Assembly (NCBI RefSeq): GCF_003633615.1
Contig: NZ_RBKU01000001.1
Location: 5,332,001 to 5,396,000, forward strand
Source of the DNA: Mucilaginibacter gracilis
GTDB taxonomy: Bacteria; Bacteroidota; Bacteroidia; Sphingobacteriales; Sphingobacteriaceae
Reading direction: 5' to 3'
Length of the DNA stretch: 64,000 bases
Numbering within the stretch: the first letter of the stretch is position 1; each line of letters begins with the position of its first letter. The translations under genes were made by a program, and so were the position numbers. Under the pieces are notes generated by a model that worked only from the letters and a program-made list of their open reading frames with translations, ran no database searches and had not been told where the DNA came from. This document shows, piece after piece, positions 26,353-36,232 of the stretch.

Positions 26353-26553
26353 TTAATCCATTAGTGGTTTCTGCGCTGACTGCCCTTTGACGGCCTGCCG
26401 AATGGGTGGGCCGCTAACGGTGGTTAGTACGGTAATGGTTGTATTTGTCGGGTCACCTACGGTGGTTTCTGCGGAATAATCATCGATCAGATCATTGAAG
26501 CGATGTAACTTATTAATCCTCTTATTAAATTTTTTTGCTGTTATGTTTTTCAT
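26353..26553 (-). CDS. Thr-rich 66-residue peptide, candidate dehydratase substrate
   Basis: A basic first half (MKNITAKKFNKRINKLHRFN) is followed by a Thr/Ser/Val-rich stretch (SAETTVGDPTNTTITVLTTV) and a short polar tail. Eleven of its 66 residues are Thr or Ser within a 25-residue window. There is no Cys, so lanthionine rings could not form. It is divergent from the LytS-type kinase gene and 3.1 kb from the LanB-type gene. A leader-plus-core layout fits a modified peptide precursor, but no leader family is recognised. A real gene is likely because it has its own start and operon position. Confidence 0.55.
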   Translation of the reverse strand: MKNITAKKFNKRINKLHRFNDLIDDYSAETTVGDPTNTTITVLTTVSGPPIRQAVKGQSAQKPLMD

Positions 26554-26565
26554 ATCGGTAACTTT

Positions 26566-26610
26566 TTACTCAAATTAGGAGTAAACAAGAGGGAGTGACA
26601 AATTTGTTAC
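26566..26610. promoter_or_regulatory. Two inverted repeats in the divergent peptide/kinase promoter
   Basis: TTACTC-7 nt-GAGTAA (26566-26584) is a perfect 6-bp inverted repeat. GTGACAAATTTGTTAC (26595-26610) is a 16-bp palindrome with one mismatched pair. Both lie in the 92 bp between the peptide gene and the kinase gene, where a shared operator would be expected. Confidence 0.5.
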
Positions 26611-26877
26611 ACGCATGACCTGATGTAGTAGAAAGACAACCGGCTATGACAATGGGGTTACAATTGAGAATAGGGCTATTCAATAAATTGAATTACAAAC
26701 TGCTCCTGAAGCATTTTGCCGGCTGGGTTATATTTATCACCTACGAAGTTAGTTTTGTGCGGTTCAGTATCGGTACGTTTTCACCCCTGCAAAACTATAT
26801 TTGTTACTACGGTTTAAATGTGCTGCTTTTTTATTTCAACGCACATATACTCCTTTCTTTTGCTATTAAATCACCTA

Positions 26878-28076
26878 GTGTTAAGTTAAATATAATATGA
26901 CGTATAAAAGCGTATATTTGTAAAACAAATTACAGATGGTACGTTATACGATAAAACTTACAAAAGAGGAGGTTGGAGAGTTATACTCGATAATCAACAA
27001 GGGCTCCCATAGTTCTCAAACATTCCGGACAGCCTATATACTATTGAATTGTGATGAAGGGGAATATGCGGAGAAAATAACAAATGAACAGATCAGCAAA
27101 GTCCTGAAAGTAGGGATGCGAACGATAGACCGGGTGAAGAAAAAGTTTATTGAAGAGGGTTTTGAAGGTGTTTTAGATCGTCGCCCCACCAGCCGTGTTT
27201 ATGAAACAAAATCAGATGGCGATGTAGAAGCGAAGCTGGTTGCCTTGTGTTGCAGCGAGCCGCCTGAGGGGTTTGCTAAATGGTCATTAAGGCTACTCGC
27301 CGATAAAATGGTAGAGTTGGAATATGTAGAAAGTATTTCGCATGTAACAGTAAGAAGTGTGCTTAAAAAAACGAACTTAAGCCTTGGAAAGTAAAGGGCT
27401 GGGTAATACCACCGGAAAAAAGCAGCGAATTTGTAGCCAATATGGAACGCGTATTGGATGTATACAAAAAACCTTATGATGAGGAATTTCCGGTTGTATG
27501 TATGGATGAGTCGCCAAAACAATTGATAGAAGAAGGGCAGCCCTCTCAAGCCATGAAGCCTGGCCAGGAGGCAAGAGTAGATTACGAGTACATAAGGCAT
27601 GGGGTAGTCAATATATTTATGGCCAACGAGCCTTTGAGGGGCAAGCGCTTTGTAGAAATTACGGCGTTTAAAACCAAAAAGGACTGGGCTTTATTCGTAA
27701 AAAGAATAGCAGATGAATGGTACCCGACAGCGAAAAAAATAACTTTAGTAATGGACAATTTTAAAACCCATTCGGCCTCTGCATTTTACGAGACATTTGA
27801 ACCAGCCGAAGCCAAAAGGCTATGGGATAGGTTTGAGTTTGTTTATACGCCCAAGCATGGAAGCTGGCTCAATATGGCCGAGATAGAATTGCATGTATTG
27901 AATGGGCAATGCCTAAACAGGCATATTTCAACAATGCTGAAGATCAATGAAGAGGTAGCGGCATGGCAACACAACAGAAATAATAAGAACAGCAAAATTA
28001 ACTGGCAGTTCGAAAATAAAGATGCGCGAATAAAACTGAAAAGACTTTATCCGTCATTACACGATTAACATAACAC
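26878..28076 (+). mobile_element. IS630-family insertion sequence, complete
   Basis: 1199 bp, bounded by TA on both sides (26876-26877 and 28077-28078), the target of this family. The ends are imperfect inverted repeats: left GTGTTAAGTTAAAT, right reading inward GTGTTATGTTAATC. It carries a two-frame transposase with a slippery A7 run at 27365-27371. A solo right end of the same family lies at 7454-7481. Confidence 0.92.
26936..28068 (+). CDS. IS630 transposase made by -1 frameshift
   Basis: The first frame (26936-27394) has the HTH part (KVGMRTIDRVKKKFIEEGFE). The second (27442-28068 and upstream) has the DDE catalytic part: CMDESPK, VMDNFKTHS and NMAEIELHV. The frames overlap at CTTAAAAAAACGAAC. 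A -1 slip on A7 changes KTNLSLGK-stop into KNELKPWKVKGWVIPPEK, which continues into the second frame. Programmed -1 frameshifting is known in several IS630 members. The gene probably gives a full transposase only after the slip. Confidence 0.88.
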
Positions 28077-28937
28077 TAGATCTTATCTATGGATTCCCGG
28101 GCTGATGTTACTGGAATTATTTATTTACCTGGGATTTAAATACGGGCTTGACTATTTTCTGTTTTATTCTTCCGGGGCCGTTTCGACTCGCTCCTATGTC
28201 GCAACCTTTCTTGTTCCCAATATTTACCGGGGAATATCATTTTTAGGCTGCAGTTCACTATACTGGGCGATTTTACGTGTCATCACATTCAGAAACCGTG
28301 TGCATGAAACAGAAACGCTACAATTGACCACGCTTAAAGAAAAAGCAGAGTTAGAAAGAAATTTGGCGGAGGCTATGAATGCCTATCTCCAGCAGCAAAT
28401 CAGTCCCCATTTACTATTTAATACCCTGACGTTCATCCATAACACTTATTATAAGCATTCGCGTACGGCTTCGCAATGTGTTTTACTGCTCGTTGATATT
28501 ATGCGATTTTCGCTGGAGGAAGTAAATATTACCGGAAAAACTACACTAGCTAAGGAAATCGAACAGATACAAAACTTTATTGAGCTTAACCAGCTTCGGT
28601 TTGATTATGAACTCTATATCGATTTTCAAGTGGCGGGCGATACAGCAAATGCGCAAATTATTCCTTTAATACTACTGACGCTGACTGAAAATATTTTTAA
28701 GCACGGATACCTGAAAAAGAAGGAAGGCGAAGCAAAGCTGCACATCACGATCAACGCGCAAAACGAGCTGAGATTTGTAAGTTGGAATTTAAAAAAACAT
28801 CAGTCCAAGAAAAAACGTTTACGATCTATAGGCATTCAGAACGTGTTCAAGCGTTTGGATTATAGCTACCCGCACCATTATAAACTGAAAATTAGCGAAG
28901 AGGAAGAGAGTTTTGGCGTGGAACTAATGATGCAGTT

Positions 28938-29669
28938 ATGAATTTAAAATGCTATGTAATCGATGATGAATACCATTCTGTTGAAATGCTTTTGGCTTAT
29001 ATCGATCAAACCGATGGGCTCGAATTGCAGGGATTCTCTACCAACCCGCTTGTCGCGCTGAATGAAGTAACCGGGGCTAATCCCCCGGATATTACCTTCT
29101 TGGATGTAGAAATGCCGGAGCTTTCAGGGATGGAGTTTGCTGAAATGGCAAATCTTTATACAAAGATCATTTTTACAACATCCTTTCAGGAGTTTGCTTT
29201 AGAAGCCTTTGAAAAAGAGGCATTCGACTTTCTGCTTAAACCGATCAGTTATGCCCGTTTCAGGAGAAGCGTTCAGCGTATCCTGCGCGATGTTAAAAAG
29301 GCCGAAGCTGGTCAAAAGAAAAAACGAGATTTCTTTTTTGTCAAAACGGAAACCAGGGGCAGGATGGTTAAGGTAACCATCAATGATATATTGTACATAG
29401 AGGGCGCGCAAAACTATATTAAGATCCACCTTATTTCAGGTGATATCATGCCGTATTTAACCATAAACGAAATTGAGCAATACCTGCCGATGGATCAATT
29501 TACCAGGGTACACCAATCGTTTATCATCAATACCGACCGGATCAAGGCAGTTGAGCAAATGCGGGTGATCTTAGAAGACGATATCACTCTGAACTTAGGA
29601 CGGTTTTATAAGGAGTCATTTCTTGAAAAGATGAACGAACTACTCCTTAAATCACGCAGGAGGTTTTGA
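28938..29669 (+). CDS. LytTR-family response regulator
   Basis: A 243-residue protein. The receiver domain runs about 3-120: YVIDDEYHSVEM, phosphoacceptor Asp in ITFLDVEMPELSG, FTTSFQ and LLKPISYARF. The LytTR DNA-binding domain runs about 145-240: KVTINDILYIEGAQNYIKIH, FTRVHQSFIINTDRIKAVE. It overlaps the kinase gene by 4 bp and ends 18 bp inside the convergent dehydratase gene. It would act on promoters near the peptide or dehydratase genes. With its kinase broken it may be unphosphorylated. Confidence 0.92.
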   Translation: MNLKCYVIDDEYHSVEMLLAYIDQTDGLELQGFSTNPLVALNEVTGANPPDITFLDVEMPELSGMEFAEMANLYTKIIFTTSFQEFALEAFEKEAFDFLLKPISYARFRRSVQRILRDVKKAEAGQKKKRDFFFVKTETRGRMVKVTINDILYIEGAQNYIKIHLISGDIMPYLTINEIEQYLPMDQFTRVHQSFIINTDRIKAVEQMRVILEDDITLNLGRFYKESFLEKMNELLLKSRRRF

Positions 29670-32600
29670 TTTGACGCTGCTCATTGCCCGTACCGTTACC
29701 TGGAATTTAAGAAGGCAATAATAGACGATTAATTCCTGTTGACGCTGTTTATCGACGAAGAGCCGGTTCAGGTGCATATGAATCATATCCGCCAATAATT
29801 GATTTTTCCTTTTAACACCGAATGCTGTTGTATGCCTCAAGACATTTTTGATTCCGTTCCTGAAAAGCTCCGCATAAGGCGTGAGGCGTAGTTGATGATA
29901 GTAGGATTCATTAGTTACTAATGAACTCACTTCAATTTTCAGCTCTCTGTATTTTTGGTCAAGGTCAATTCTCAGTGATTTATCAGTAGCAAACTCCGCA
30001 TAAAATAGTTCCACCATTTTTTCAAGAAACGAAATTCGCTCAACAATGTCCGGAATAAAACGTTCTAATAACTCATAAACGGAAACAAATGCTATACTGT
30101 GATAACTGTAACTATAGGTTTTTTTACCAACCATTTTAATGTGATGTGCGATCAGTTCACTACTTCCGTGAAAATAATCCTCCATCCATTCTATTATATC
30201 GCCACCATATCTTTCCATTTCCCTTCGGTAAGTGTCAGCCTGGTACTCCCGGATCAACTGGTAACTAATGGTTTCCGACATTCGCCGCTTAAACTTATCC
30301 AATATCGGCCCGACTGCTGTTTCCTTAATTTTCAGGCGCAAACGAATATGATAACCAGGGTCCCGGTATCGTATAAAGAACCAGGATTGCATCTCAGACT
30401 GATCCAGCTTTTTTAATAAAGGTAATAGTCGCGTCGATAATATATTGTTCGCCATAGCCGGATTGCAGTATAATTTCAGATAAAGCCATTTGCTTCCGAT
30501 GATATAATCCTGCTGCTTTTTGAGCACAGCTACGTCTTTCCGGAGCTGCAGACCCGAATAAACGGCTTCCCGCTTGTAAAGGAACGCTACAAACTGATTA
30601 CACAACGCTTTACCTTCCCCGGTTTGGATGGTGCGGTTATCGGGGATGAAAAACTCCTGTAAAACAGCCCCTTCGCTTCCTTTAAGACAATCCACCAGGA
30701 ATAGGATTTCCCAATCATTATCCAGATTAAAAACCAATTGCTGATCAAACTTGCTCAGGGCTAATATTGTTGGAAGTTTAAGCTGATCTTTTAAACTACG
30801 GATCTTTATGACGGATTCATCGCCTGACAAATGCTGCAAATCCTTCAGATCTTGTACGGACAGGTACCAGGTAGCCGGGCTTAAAATAGTTCGTTTATAA
30901 ACGACTCTCGGATAGTAGGCCATCCCTGGAAAATAGTGTGCTAACGAAAAGGCATAGCTTCCCTGCAACCCTTGCTGCTGCAAATCACAAAGCAACCTGA
31001 ATACTGCCAGGTTGTTTCGCGTATAGTTGTAGGCGGAAGTCAGACGCGGAATGATCACCTTTTGGTGCCGCTCCGACTCCAAAACAAGCTCATCGTCAAC
31101 AACAGAAACCCACAGGTCAGAAAGTTGTATCTGATGGTCATTATCTAAAGTCGAAATCACATTTATGGGTATTTCATAATGGTATACATGTTCCCTCCTG
31201 TTGATATTATCGGCGTGAGGGTCAGAAAGCTGCCCGATATCGGCAAAGATTATTTCCGGATTTGCCGCCTGCTCCACAGCGGCGATCTCCTTACTTACAC
31301 GATGTATTTCTTTGTTCCAGGCAGTGAACCGCCCGATTAATGCCGTTGCGGTAACGCCACCCAATGACTCCAGGAAAACACCGTGTGCTGTTGTTCTGAA
31401 TAGCGCAGCGATACTTGGCGGGGAAGATAAAGTGCTATTAGATGAGAGGGATTGCACATCAAGCTCATCTAAAACAATCGGGCTATCATTTCCTAAGCGG
31501 TCATTCCATTTTTTAAACAGCATCCGATGTACCTTCGACCAATCCAGGGTAAGCTGATCCGTTTTCCGCTCCCTAAATTTAACAGAGCGTAAAAGATCAG
31601 AATCTATATTAGCGTGGTTAACAGGCCCGTAGCCAATCCCGATATCCGGGTCAACGGCTTGAAGTAAAGGTATCTTCTGCCTGTTATATCTTGCTTTAAA
31701 GTCTTTAATAAATTGGCGGAACATATCCGGTTGCGCAGGTGCTACTAAAGCGGACAAAGCCATTACCCCGTCCATTAGCTGATCTTTAATTTTGGACGAA
31801 AGCGCGCCGTGGGTCGTACTGCGTTCCAGGCCAGCATAAAATAACGGTCCAGGGTGTTGATGTCCGAAACCACTTAATAACTGACTGATCCTTTCCGCAT
31901 TGGTCTTTAAATACTGAACATCCGGAAACCGGATCAGTTCCCTATTCCTATTAATATCCACCAGAACAGTATTCAAAAGAGAAGGGCTATTGGATTGGGC
32001 AGATAACACCTGCAAATAATCTTTCCCGATGATATTGTTGTTTGTAGCCGACATTAAGATACCCGCGCCAATCAAAAACCGGAGATAGTCACTGGCCATC
32101 TCCATGGTACAGCCGGTTAAATCCATCATATAGGCAGCGATTTCCTTTCCGCTTTTGAAGACCGTACGGCAAAACGAAAATAGCGGGCCGGTCAGTTCAT
32201 TAATTTCAATGGACTCCAGATCAAAATAAATTTTTCGGCTGTCGTTAGCGTAAGTAGTGGTGATAAAGCGGAAGTCCCTCCCCCATTGGTAAAGTGCCGG
32301 ATTAGCAATAAATAGGTTTTGTTCGGGATCATCATTGACGAACAGTGGAGATAAACGGTTGACAATTTCCTGGTCCACGTTCAAGTGAAGTTTGGCATCC
32401 TCATTCTTCAGGATTATCGTTTCGTCTTTCCCCCAGGTAGTTACTGAAAATGAGGAAAAGGCACCGAATGGCGTAGGCCGGAAACACATCCGGTTAAAAT
32501 ACTTTTGTACGCTCAGTTTTTCCCGTTCGCTTAATCGGGCATTGTCGAATTGCTTTTCCTCCAGATTGTGATATAATCCCGGGCTCGCCAGGAATAAGGC

Positions 32601-32692
32601 CTCCTGAAAATAAGGATCTCCAATAATTTTATCGAGCTTAACCTGGGTATAATCAATGTAACTAAAGAAAGGTGCCCTTACCACCAGGTTAT

Positions 32693-33954
32693 CAGGGCTG
32701 ACGCATAAGAATAGTTAAAAGTTGATATGGTTATGAACAAAGTGTTGGAAACGTAGGTATAACTTTTGTGGTTTCGGGAGGATTAGAGTCGGGTTAGCGT
32801 TTTTTCTTTGTAAAAGCATATGACGACTTCACTTCACAATCATTTTAGATGGATACCTGATCCTCGTACAGGTAATAATAAGAAACACAATTTACTGGAA
32901 GTTATCATTTTGTCGGTATTGGCCGTTCTATGTGGTGCAGAAAGCTGGTACGAGATGGAAGAATTCGGGAAGGAGAAAGAAGATTTTTTAAAGCAGTTGC
33001 TGCCTCTTGAAAACGGCATACCCAGTCATGACACGATCAACCGGGTTTTTATGCTGATCGATTCGGCGCTTTTTGAACAGTGTTTTCGTGCCTGGACAGC
33101 GGAACTTAGCCGGGGTCTTGAGGAGTCGGGCCTGTCTGGCGAAAAGGAGTTGATCGCTATCGATGGAAAGAGCATCTGTAACAGCGCCTGCAAACACCAG
33201 GGGTTGGGGGCCTTGCATTTGGTAAGCGCCTGGTCGGGTCGTAACCAGTTGGTACTGGGGCAACAAAAAGTGGATGACAAGAGCAATGAGATTACGGCGA
33301 TCCCAGCATTGTTATCGCTATTGAACATCAAAGGGGCGGTAGTAAGCATCGACGCAATGGGTACACAGAAAGCGATTGCTGAACAGATTGTCGAAAGCCA
33401 GGGCGATTATATCCTTGCTTTGAAACAGAACCAGGAAACACTTTATGAACAGGTAATCAATCAGTTCAACTTTAAAGAAGACAGTTACAGCCAGCACCTG
33501 GATAAGGGCCACGGGCGGGCGGAGATCAGAGACTGCAAAGTCATTCATGAACTTAACTGGGTTGACGAAAAGGAAAATTGGAAGGGAATAAAGACCATCA
33601 TCAAAATAACCTCGGAAAGGATAATAGGTGACAGCCACTCCATACAAGACCGCTACTATATCTCCAGCCTCCGTGCTGATGCTGCCTATTTTAACCAAGC
33701 CATCCGCGCACATTGGGGCATTGAGAACCAATTGCACTGGCAGTTGGATGTCGGATTTGGCGAAGATTACAATACCACACGGAACAAACAGACCGCCCAA
33801 AACCTTGCCGTAGTCAGAAAGATAGCCCTAAATATCCTAAAAGCCGACAAAACCAGTAAGGCCAGCCTGAAAGCAAAAAGAAAAATGGCCGGGTGGAACC
33901 ATAAATTTCTTCTTTCATTAATCGCTAAAACAAATTCCTAATGCGTCGGCCCTG
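32693..33954 (+). mobile_element. ISAs1-family insertion sequence, copy A
   Basis: 1262 bp, with ends CAGGGCTGACGCATAAG (left) and CAGGGCCGACGCATTAGG (right, reading inward). A 10-bp direct repeat, ACCAGGTTAT, flanks it at 32683-32692 and 33955-33964. It interrupts the first codons of the dehydratase gene. It carries one full transposase ORF. Confidence 0.94.
32820..33941 (+). CDS. ISAs1-family transposase, copy A
   Basis: A 373-residue protein starting HNHFRWIPDPRTGNNKKHNL. The DDE residues appear in LIAIDGKSICNS, VVSIDAMGTQKA and the Glu of AHWGIENQLHWQLDVGFGED. The DDE_Tnp_ISAS1 (H-repeat-associated) family is clear. The coding sequence is intact. It differs from copy B by two fewer residues near the C-terminus (SLIAKTNS versus SLQLIAKTNS). 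Confidence 0.95.
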   Translation: MTTSLHNHFRWIPDPRTGNNKKHNLLEVIILSVLAVLCGAESWYEMEEFGKEKEDFLKQLLPLENGIPSHDTINRVFMLIDSALFEQCFRAWTAELSRGLEESGLSGEKELIAIDGKSICNSACKHQGLGALHLVSAWSGRNQLVLGQQKVDDKSNEITAIPALLSLLNIKGAVVSIDAMGTQKAIAEQIVESQGDYILALKQNQETLYEQVINQFNFKEDSYSQHLDKGHGRAEIRDCKVIHELNWVDEKENWKGIKTIIKITSERIIGDSHSIQDRYYISSLRADAAYFNQAIRAHWGIENQLHWQLDVGFGEDYNTTRNKQTAQNLAVVRKIALNILKADKTSKASLKAKRKMAGWNHKFLLSLIAKTNS

Positions 33955-34184
33955 ACCAGGTTATCAAAAAAGTGATAGTTGTCCATGCGCTTAAGTATTA
34001 AGGATAGTAGATATACGCATCCTTTATACGTGTTGCAACTTTTAAATTATCGCCTTTTGATTGTTAAAATGGGGTTTATTGTGATTATATCGTCCAATCT
34101 GCGTTACACTTTAATAAAAGGCATCCAAAAAAGCACTGCTGAGCTAAACAATGTCTGTGCCTTATAAAAACTTATTGAGCGTAA

Positions 34185-34463
34185 TTAAGCGTGTGTATGT
34201 TCACGGGTAGTATATATGAGCGGCTCACCTAATTCTGCTTCCAGTTTAGCAAGTGTTTTAAGCGTAAGGTTATGATTTCCTTTCAGCCATTTATTGATTT
34301 CCGAAGGTTTCTTATTCATTTTTACGGCCAGATCCTTTTGCGTGTAACCCTTCTCGTGCATGATCTCGCTAATACGCACTACAATATCGGTATATTGTCG
34401 TACAAAAATGCGCACCTCCTGGGGGGTTTCATCCTGTATATGCTGTGCCACCTTACTTCTCAT
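34185..34463 (-). CDS. XRE-family antitoxin, HigA-like
   Basis: A 92-residue protein with an HTH of the XRE type: EKGYTQKDLAVKMNKKPSEI, then NKWLKGNHNLTLKTLAKLEA. A short C-terminal strand follows. It is 10 bp after the stop of the larger gene at 34474, in the toxin-then-antitoxin order of HigBA modules. It likely binds its own promoter and neutralises the partner. Confidence 0.82.
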   Translation of the reverse strand: MRSKVAQHIQDETPQEVRIFVRQYTDIVVRISEIMHEKGYTQKDLAVKMNKKPSEINKWLKGNHNLTLKTLAKLEAELGEPLIYTTREHTHA

Positions 34464-34473
34464 CGTCTAATCC

Positions 34474-35004
34474 TTATAAATAAATCTCATCGTCTCCATT
34501 AGCGGAGACAATTCTTCTGTTACTTCCATCAATCACAATTTCACCATCCTTTAACGCATCTTCAATACGTTTTGCAAACTGACAGGCCTCTACCCATTTA
34601 AGGTGAATATCTTTGCTTTCCTGGTTCGTTTGCGCAGATTTAAGGCCACCATTAAACAAGATCACCATATCGCTCCTGTTATTAACCCGCAATGCGTACA
34701 AGCGAAGCGGGAAATTAGGATAGGCGAACAGTACTTGTTTTACCGTTACTTTTCCCGTATTGGGCAAACCTGTGACCATATTTTCAGGGCGGTTAAACAA
34801 GGCATCGATTGCACCGTGGTCATCGCCAATACTATCCAGCACAAAACTCAACATTTGCTGAGTCGCCGTTTTCAACTCCGGGATCGCATTATATTTATTA
34901 AAGAACTTATCTGTTTCATTTTCGCTTGCGTCCTCCCATCGCACGGTGTAGAACGTACATTTCCTACCCTCATCGTCCCAAGCTTCTAATGTAAAGATAT
35001 TCAC
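34474..35004 (-). CDS. Putative toxin partner of the HigA-like protein
   Basis: A 176-residue protein. The middle part (PLRLYALRVNNRSDMVILFN, GGLKSAQTNQESKDIHLKW) with a later ACQFAKRIEDAL has the look of RelE/HigB/Gp49-type proteins (RLY, then FNGGxK, then a helix with A-x-x-FAxRI). It is longer than a classic HigB (about 100 residues) because of an N-terminal extension. The HTH antitoxin gene follows directly. Toxicity is inferred from context and form only. Confidence 0.6.
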   Translation of the reverse strand: MNIFTLEAWDDEGRKCTFYTVRWEDASENETDKFFNKYNAIPELKTATQQMLSFVLDSIGDDHGAIDALFNRPENMVTGLPNTGKVTVKQVLFAYPNFPLRLYALRVNNRSDMVILFNGGLKSAQTNQESKDIHLKWVEACQFAKRIEDALKDGEIVIDGSNRRIVSANGDDEIYL

Positions 35005-35041
35005 TTATAAGTTAATTTACAAATCCAGTATAAGGATATTG

Positions 35042-35440
35042 TCATTTAGTTTTCGCCCTTTTGCTTTTTTTATGGGATGCGTTCCCCTCATGTAGTTGAA
35101 TCACCTTCTTTTGAGCCTCGGCTATCTCTGTCAAGTAATTGACTTTTTCTTTGTACGTACCAATCTCATTTTCAAGTTCAAGAATACGATTTTGAAGTAT
35201 TACAAAATCTTTACTAAACATTCCTTTCAGTGGCTCTTCATTCAAATAATATAAGAACAAGTTTCTATCAAATAGTTTAGAAAACAATATTAGCTTATCA
35301 ATATCAACTGATTTTCTTTTGTAGATACCAAAAAGCGTGGATTCACTAACATTAACAAATTCAGCAACAAATTTTGCTTTTAAGCCTTTTTCTTGCACAA
35401 ATCCATGAATGATTTTACCTATCTCTACACTCATATACAA
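35042..35440 (-). CDS. XRE-like regulator with coiled coil
   Basis: A 132-residue protein. The N-terminal HTH-like half (GLKAKFVAEFVNVSESTLFG, YKRKSVDIDKLILFSKLFD) is followed by a coiled coil (LQNRILELENEIGTYKEKVN). The tail is Lys-rich (KKSKRAKTK). It is a possible transcription factor of a phage or mobile element; the target is not known. It is about 40 bp upstream of the toxin-like gene but separated by its own stop. Confidence 0.68.
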   Translation of the reverse strand: MYMSVEIGKIIHGFVQEKGLKAKFVAEFVNVSESTLFGIYKRKSVDIDKLILFSKLFDRNLFLYYLNEEPLKGMFSKDFVILQNRILELENEIGTYKEKVNYLTEIAEAQKKVIQLHEGNASHKKSKRAKTK

Positions 35441-35626
35441 AGCTTGTAATTGGCAATGTCAAGAAGCCTCTTTTTAACTATGATATATAAGTAGTATTAA
35501 CTATCATTTTTTGATAGTTTCCGATCAAAAAGTTATATTTGTTTAAAGAATAATTAAAAACTCTAATTTACGATAGCGATTACTACAGATAATGGCACTA
35601 CATCAAGAATCGGAGTAAGAAATTTA
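35441..35626. other. Intergenic, promoter side of the XRE-like gene
   Basis: AT-rich sequence with a Bacteroidota-like TATTTTTG element near 35626-35634 pointing into the structured RNA candidate. No ORF. Confidence 0.4.
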
Positions 35627-35870
35627 TATTTTTGCAGGACTTACCGTTTATTTAAAGTAGGACTTGCTTACGAGCCTCGCAGCTAAATCTGACAGTTTAT
35701 TCCAGCGAGCGTAAGTGTGGCACCTCAACCCTATACATGTGATAGGGCCGGTGCTCGCTTGTGTCTTTGTTGGAGACCAGTTCGAAATAACTGGTTGGCT
35801 TTGTCAGAGCCATGCTACAATAGACTTTGCGGGTAACCGGCCCTATTGTTAAATACAATACCCGACCATC
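35627..35870 (+). ncRNA. Candidate structured RNA, rod-like (6S-like or leader)
   Basis: Several nested helices can be drawn. CTGACA (about 35688) pairs with TGTCAG (about 35802), enclosing AGCGAGC/GCTCGCT (about 35704/35753). Inside these are CCCTAT-ATAGGG and CCAGTT-AACTGG hairpins. The ATAGGGCCGGT segment can also pair with ACCGGCCCTAT near 35836, an alternative fold. A TATTTTTG promoter element lies just upstream. It ends shortly before the ECF sigma gene at 35910, so it could be a stable RNA or a regulatory leader. No known family can be proved by eye. Confidence 0.5.
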
Positions 35871-36232
35871 GTTTCTATTGGCTCACCATTCATTTAAACA
35901 GATGAAATTATGGTGGCGGATAATGAAAAATTAAACCTTTTAATTCAGCAGCTTCAAAAAGGAAGCGAGTTTGCTTTTACCAGCATCTACGATTTTTATA
36001 GTCATCAACTATATAGAAACCTTTTACGACTGGTAAAAGATGAAGAGATTGCACAGGAATTATTACAAGATCTTTTTCTTAAAATTTGGGAGAACCGGCA
36101 TAATATTAAACTGGATACCTCATTCAAATCTTATCTATATAAAATTGCTGAAAATTTGGTTTACGGGCATTTTCGTAAAATGGCTAAAGATAAGCGATTA
36201 ATTGAAAGCCTTGTTCTATCGTCAACTGCCTT

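Larger units (their letters stand above)
26646..28941 (+). pseudogene. LytS-type sensor histidine kinase, interrupted by IS630
   Basis: The two halves are 26646-26877 and 28079-28941. Removing the IS with one TA copy gives one frame of 1095 bp, that is 364 residues. The N-terminal membrane part (FAGWVIFITYEVSFVRF, YYGLNVLLFYFNAHILL) joins cleanly into RSYLWIPGLMLLELFIYL. The His box (QQQISPHLLFNTLTFIHN) and the N-box (LILLTLTENIFKHGYL) are complete. The kinase gene overlaps the response-regulator gene by 4 bp. As sequenced the sensor and kinase parts are split; the 3' half from MLLELFIYLG could still be made alone. Confidence 0.9.
29652..33986 (-). pseudogene. LanB-type lantibiotic dehydratase, split by ISAs1 copy A
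   Basis: The main part, 29652-32682, is open. With the IS and one target copy removed the gene is 1021 codons from an ATG at 33986, giving MDNYHFFDNLVVRAPFFSY at the N-terminus. The Lant_dehydr_N domain (FDNARLSEREKLSVQKYFNR, FRPTPFGAFSSFSV) is followed by a C-terminal SpaB/thiopeptide-type domain with SWFFIRYRDPGYHIRLRLK. Such enzymes use glutamyl-tRNA to dehydrate Ser/Thr in peptides. The whole active sequence is present except about nine residues. A GTG at 32684 could restart translation, but the promoter is now IS DNA. No LanC, transporter or peptidase is seen. Confidence 0.88.

Noticed and set aside
27199..27600. 133-residue minus-strand frame
   Set aside because: Antisense shadow of the IS630 transposase.
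33318..33800. 160-residue antisense frame inside ISAs1
   Set aside because: It is the shadow of the transposase; the same frame appears in both IS copies because the DNA is the same.
33987..34184. A precursor peptide gene directly upstream of the dehydratase
   Set aside because: No open frame with a start, leader or Ser/Thr/Cys-rich core is present there on the minus strand.
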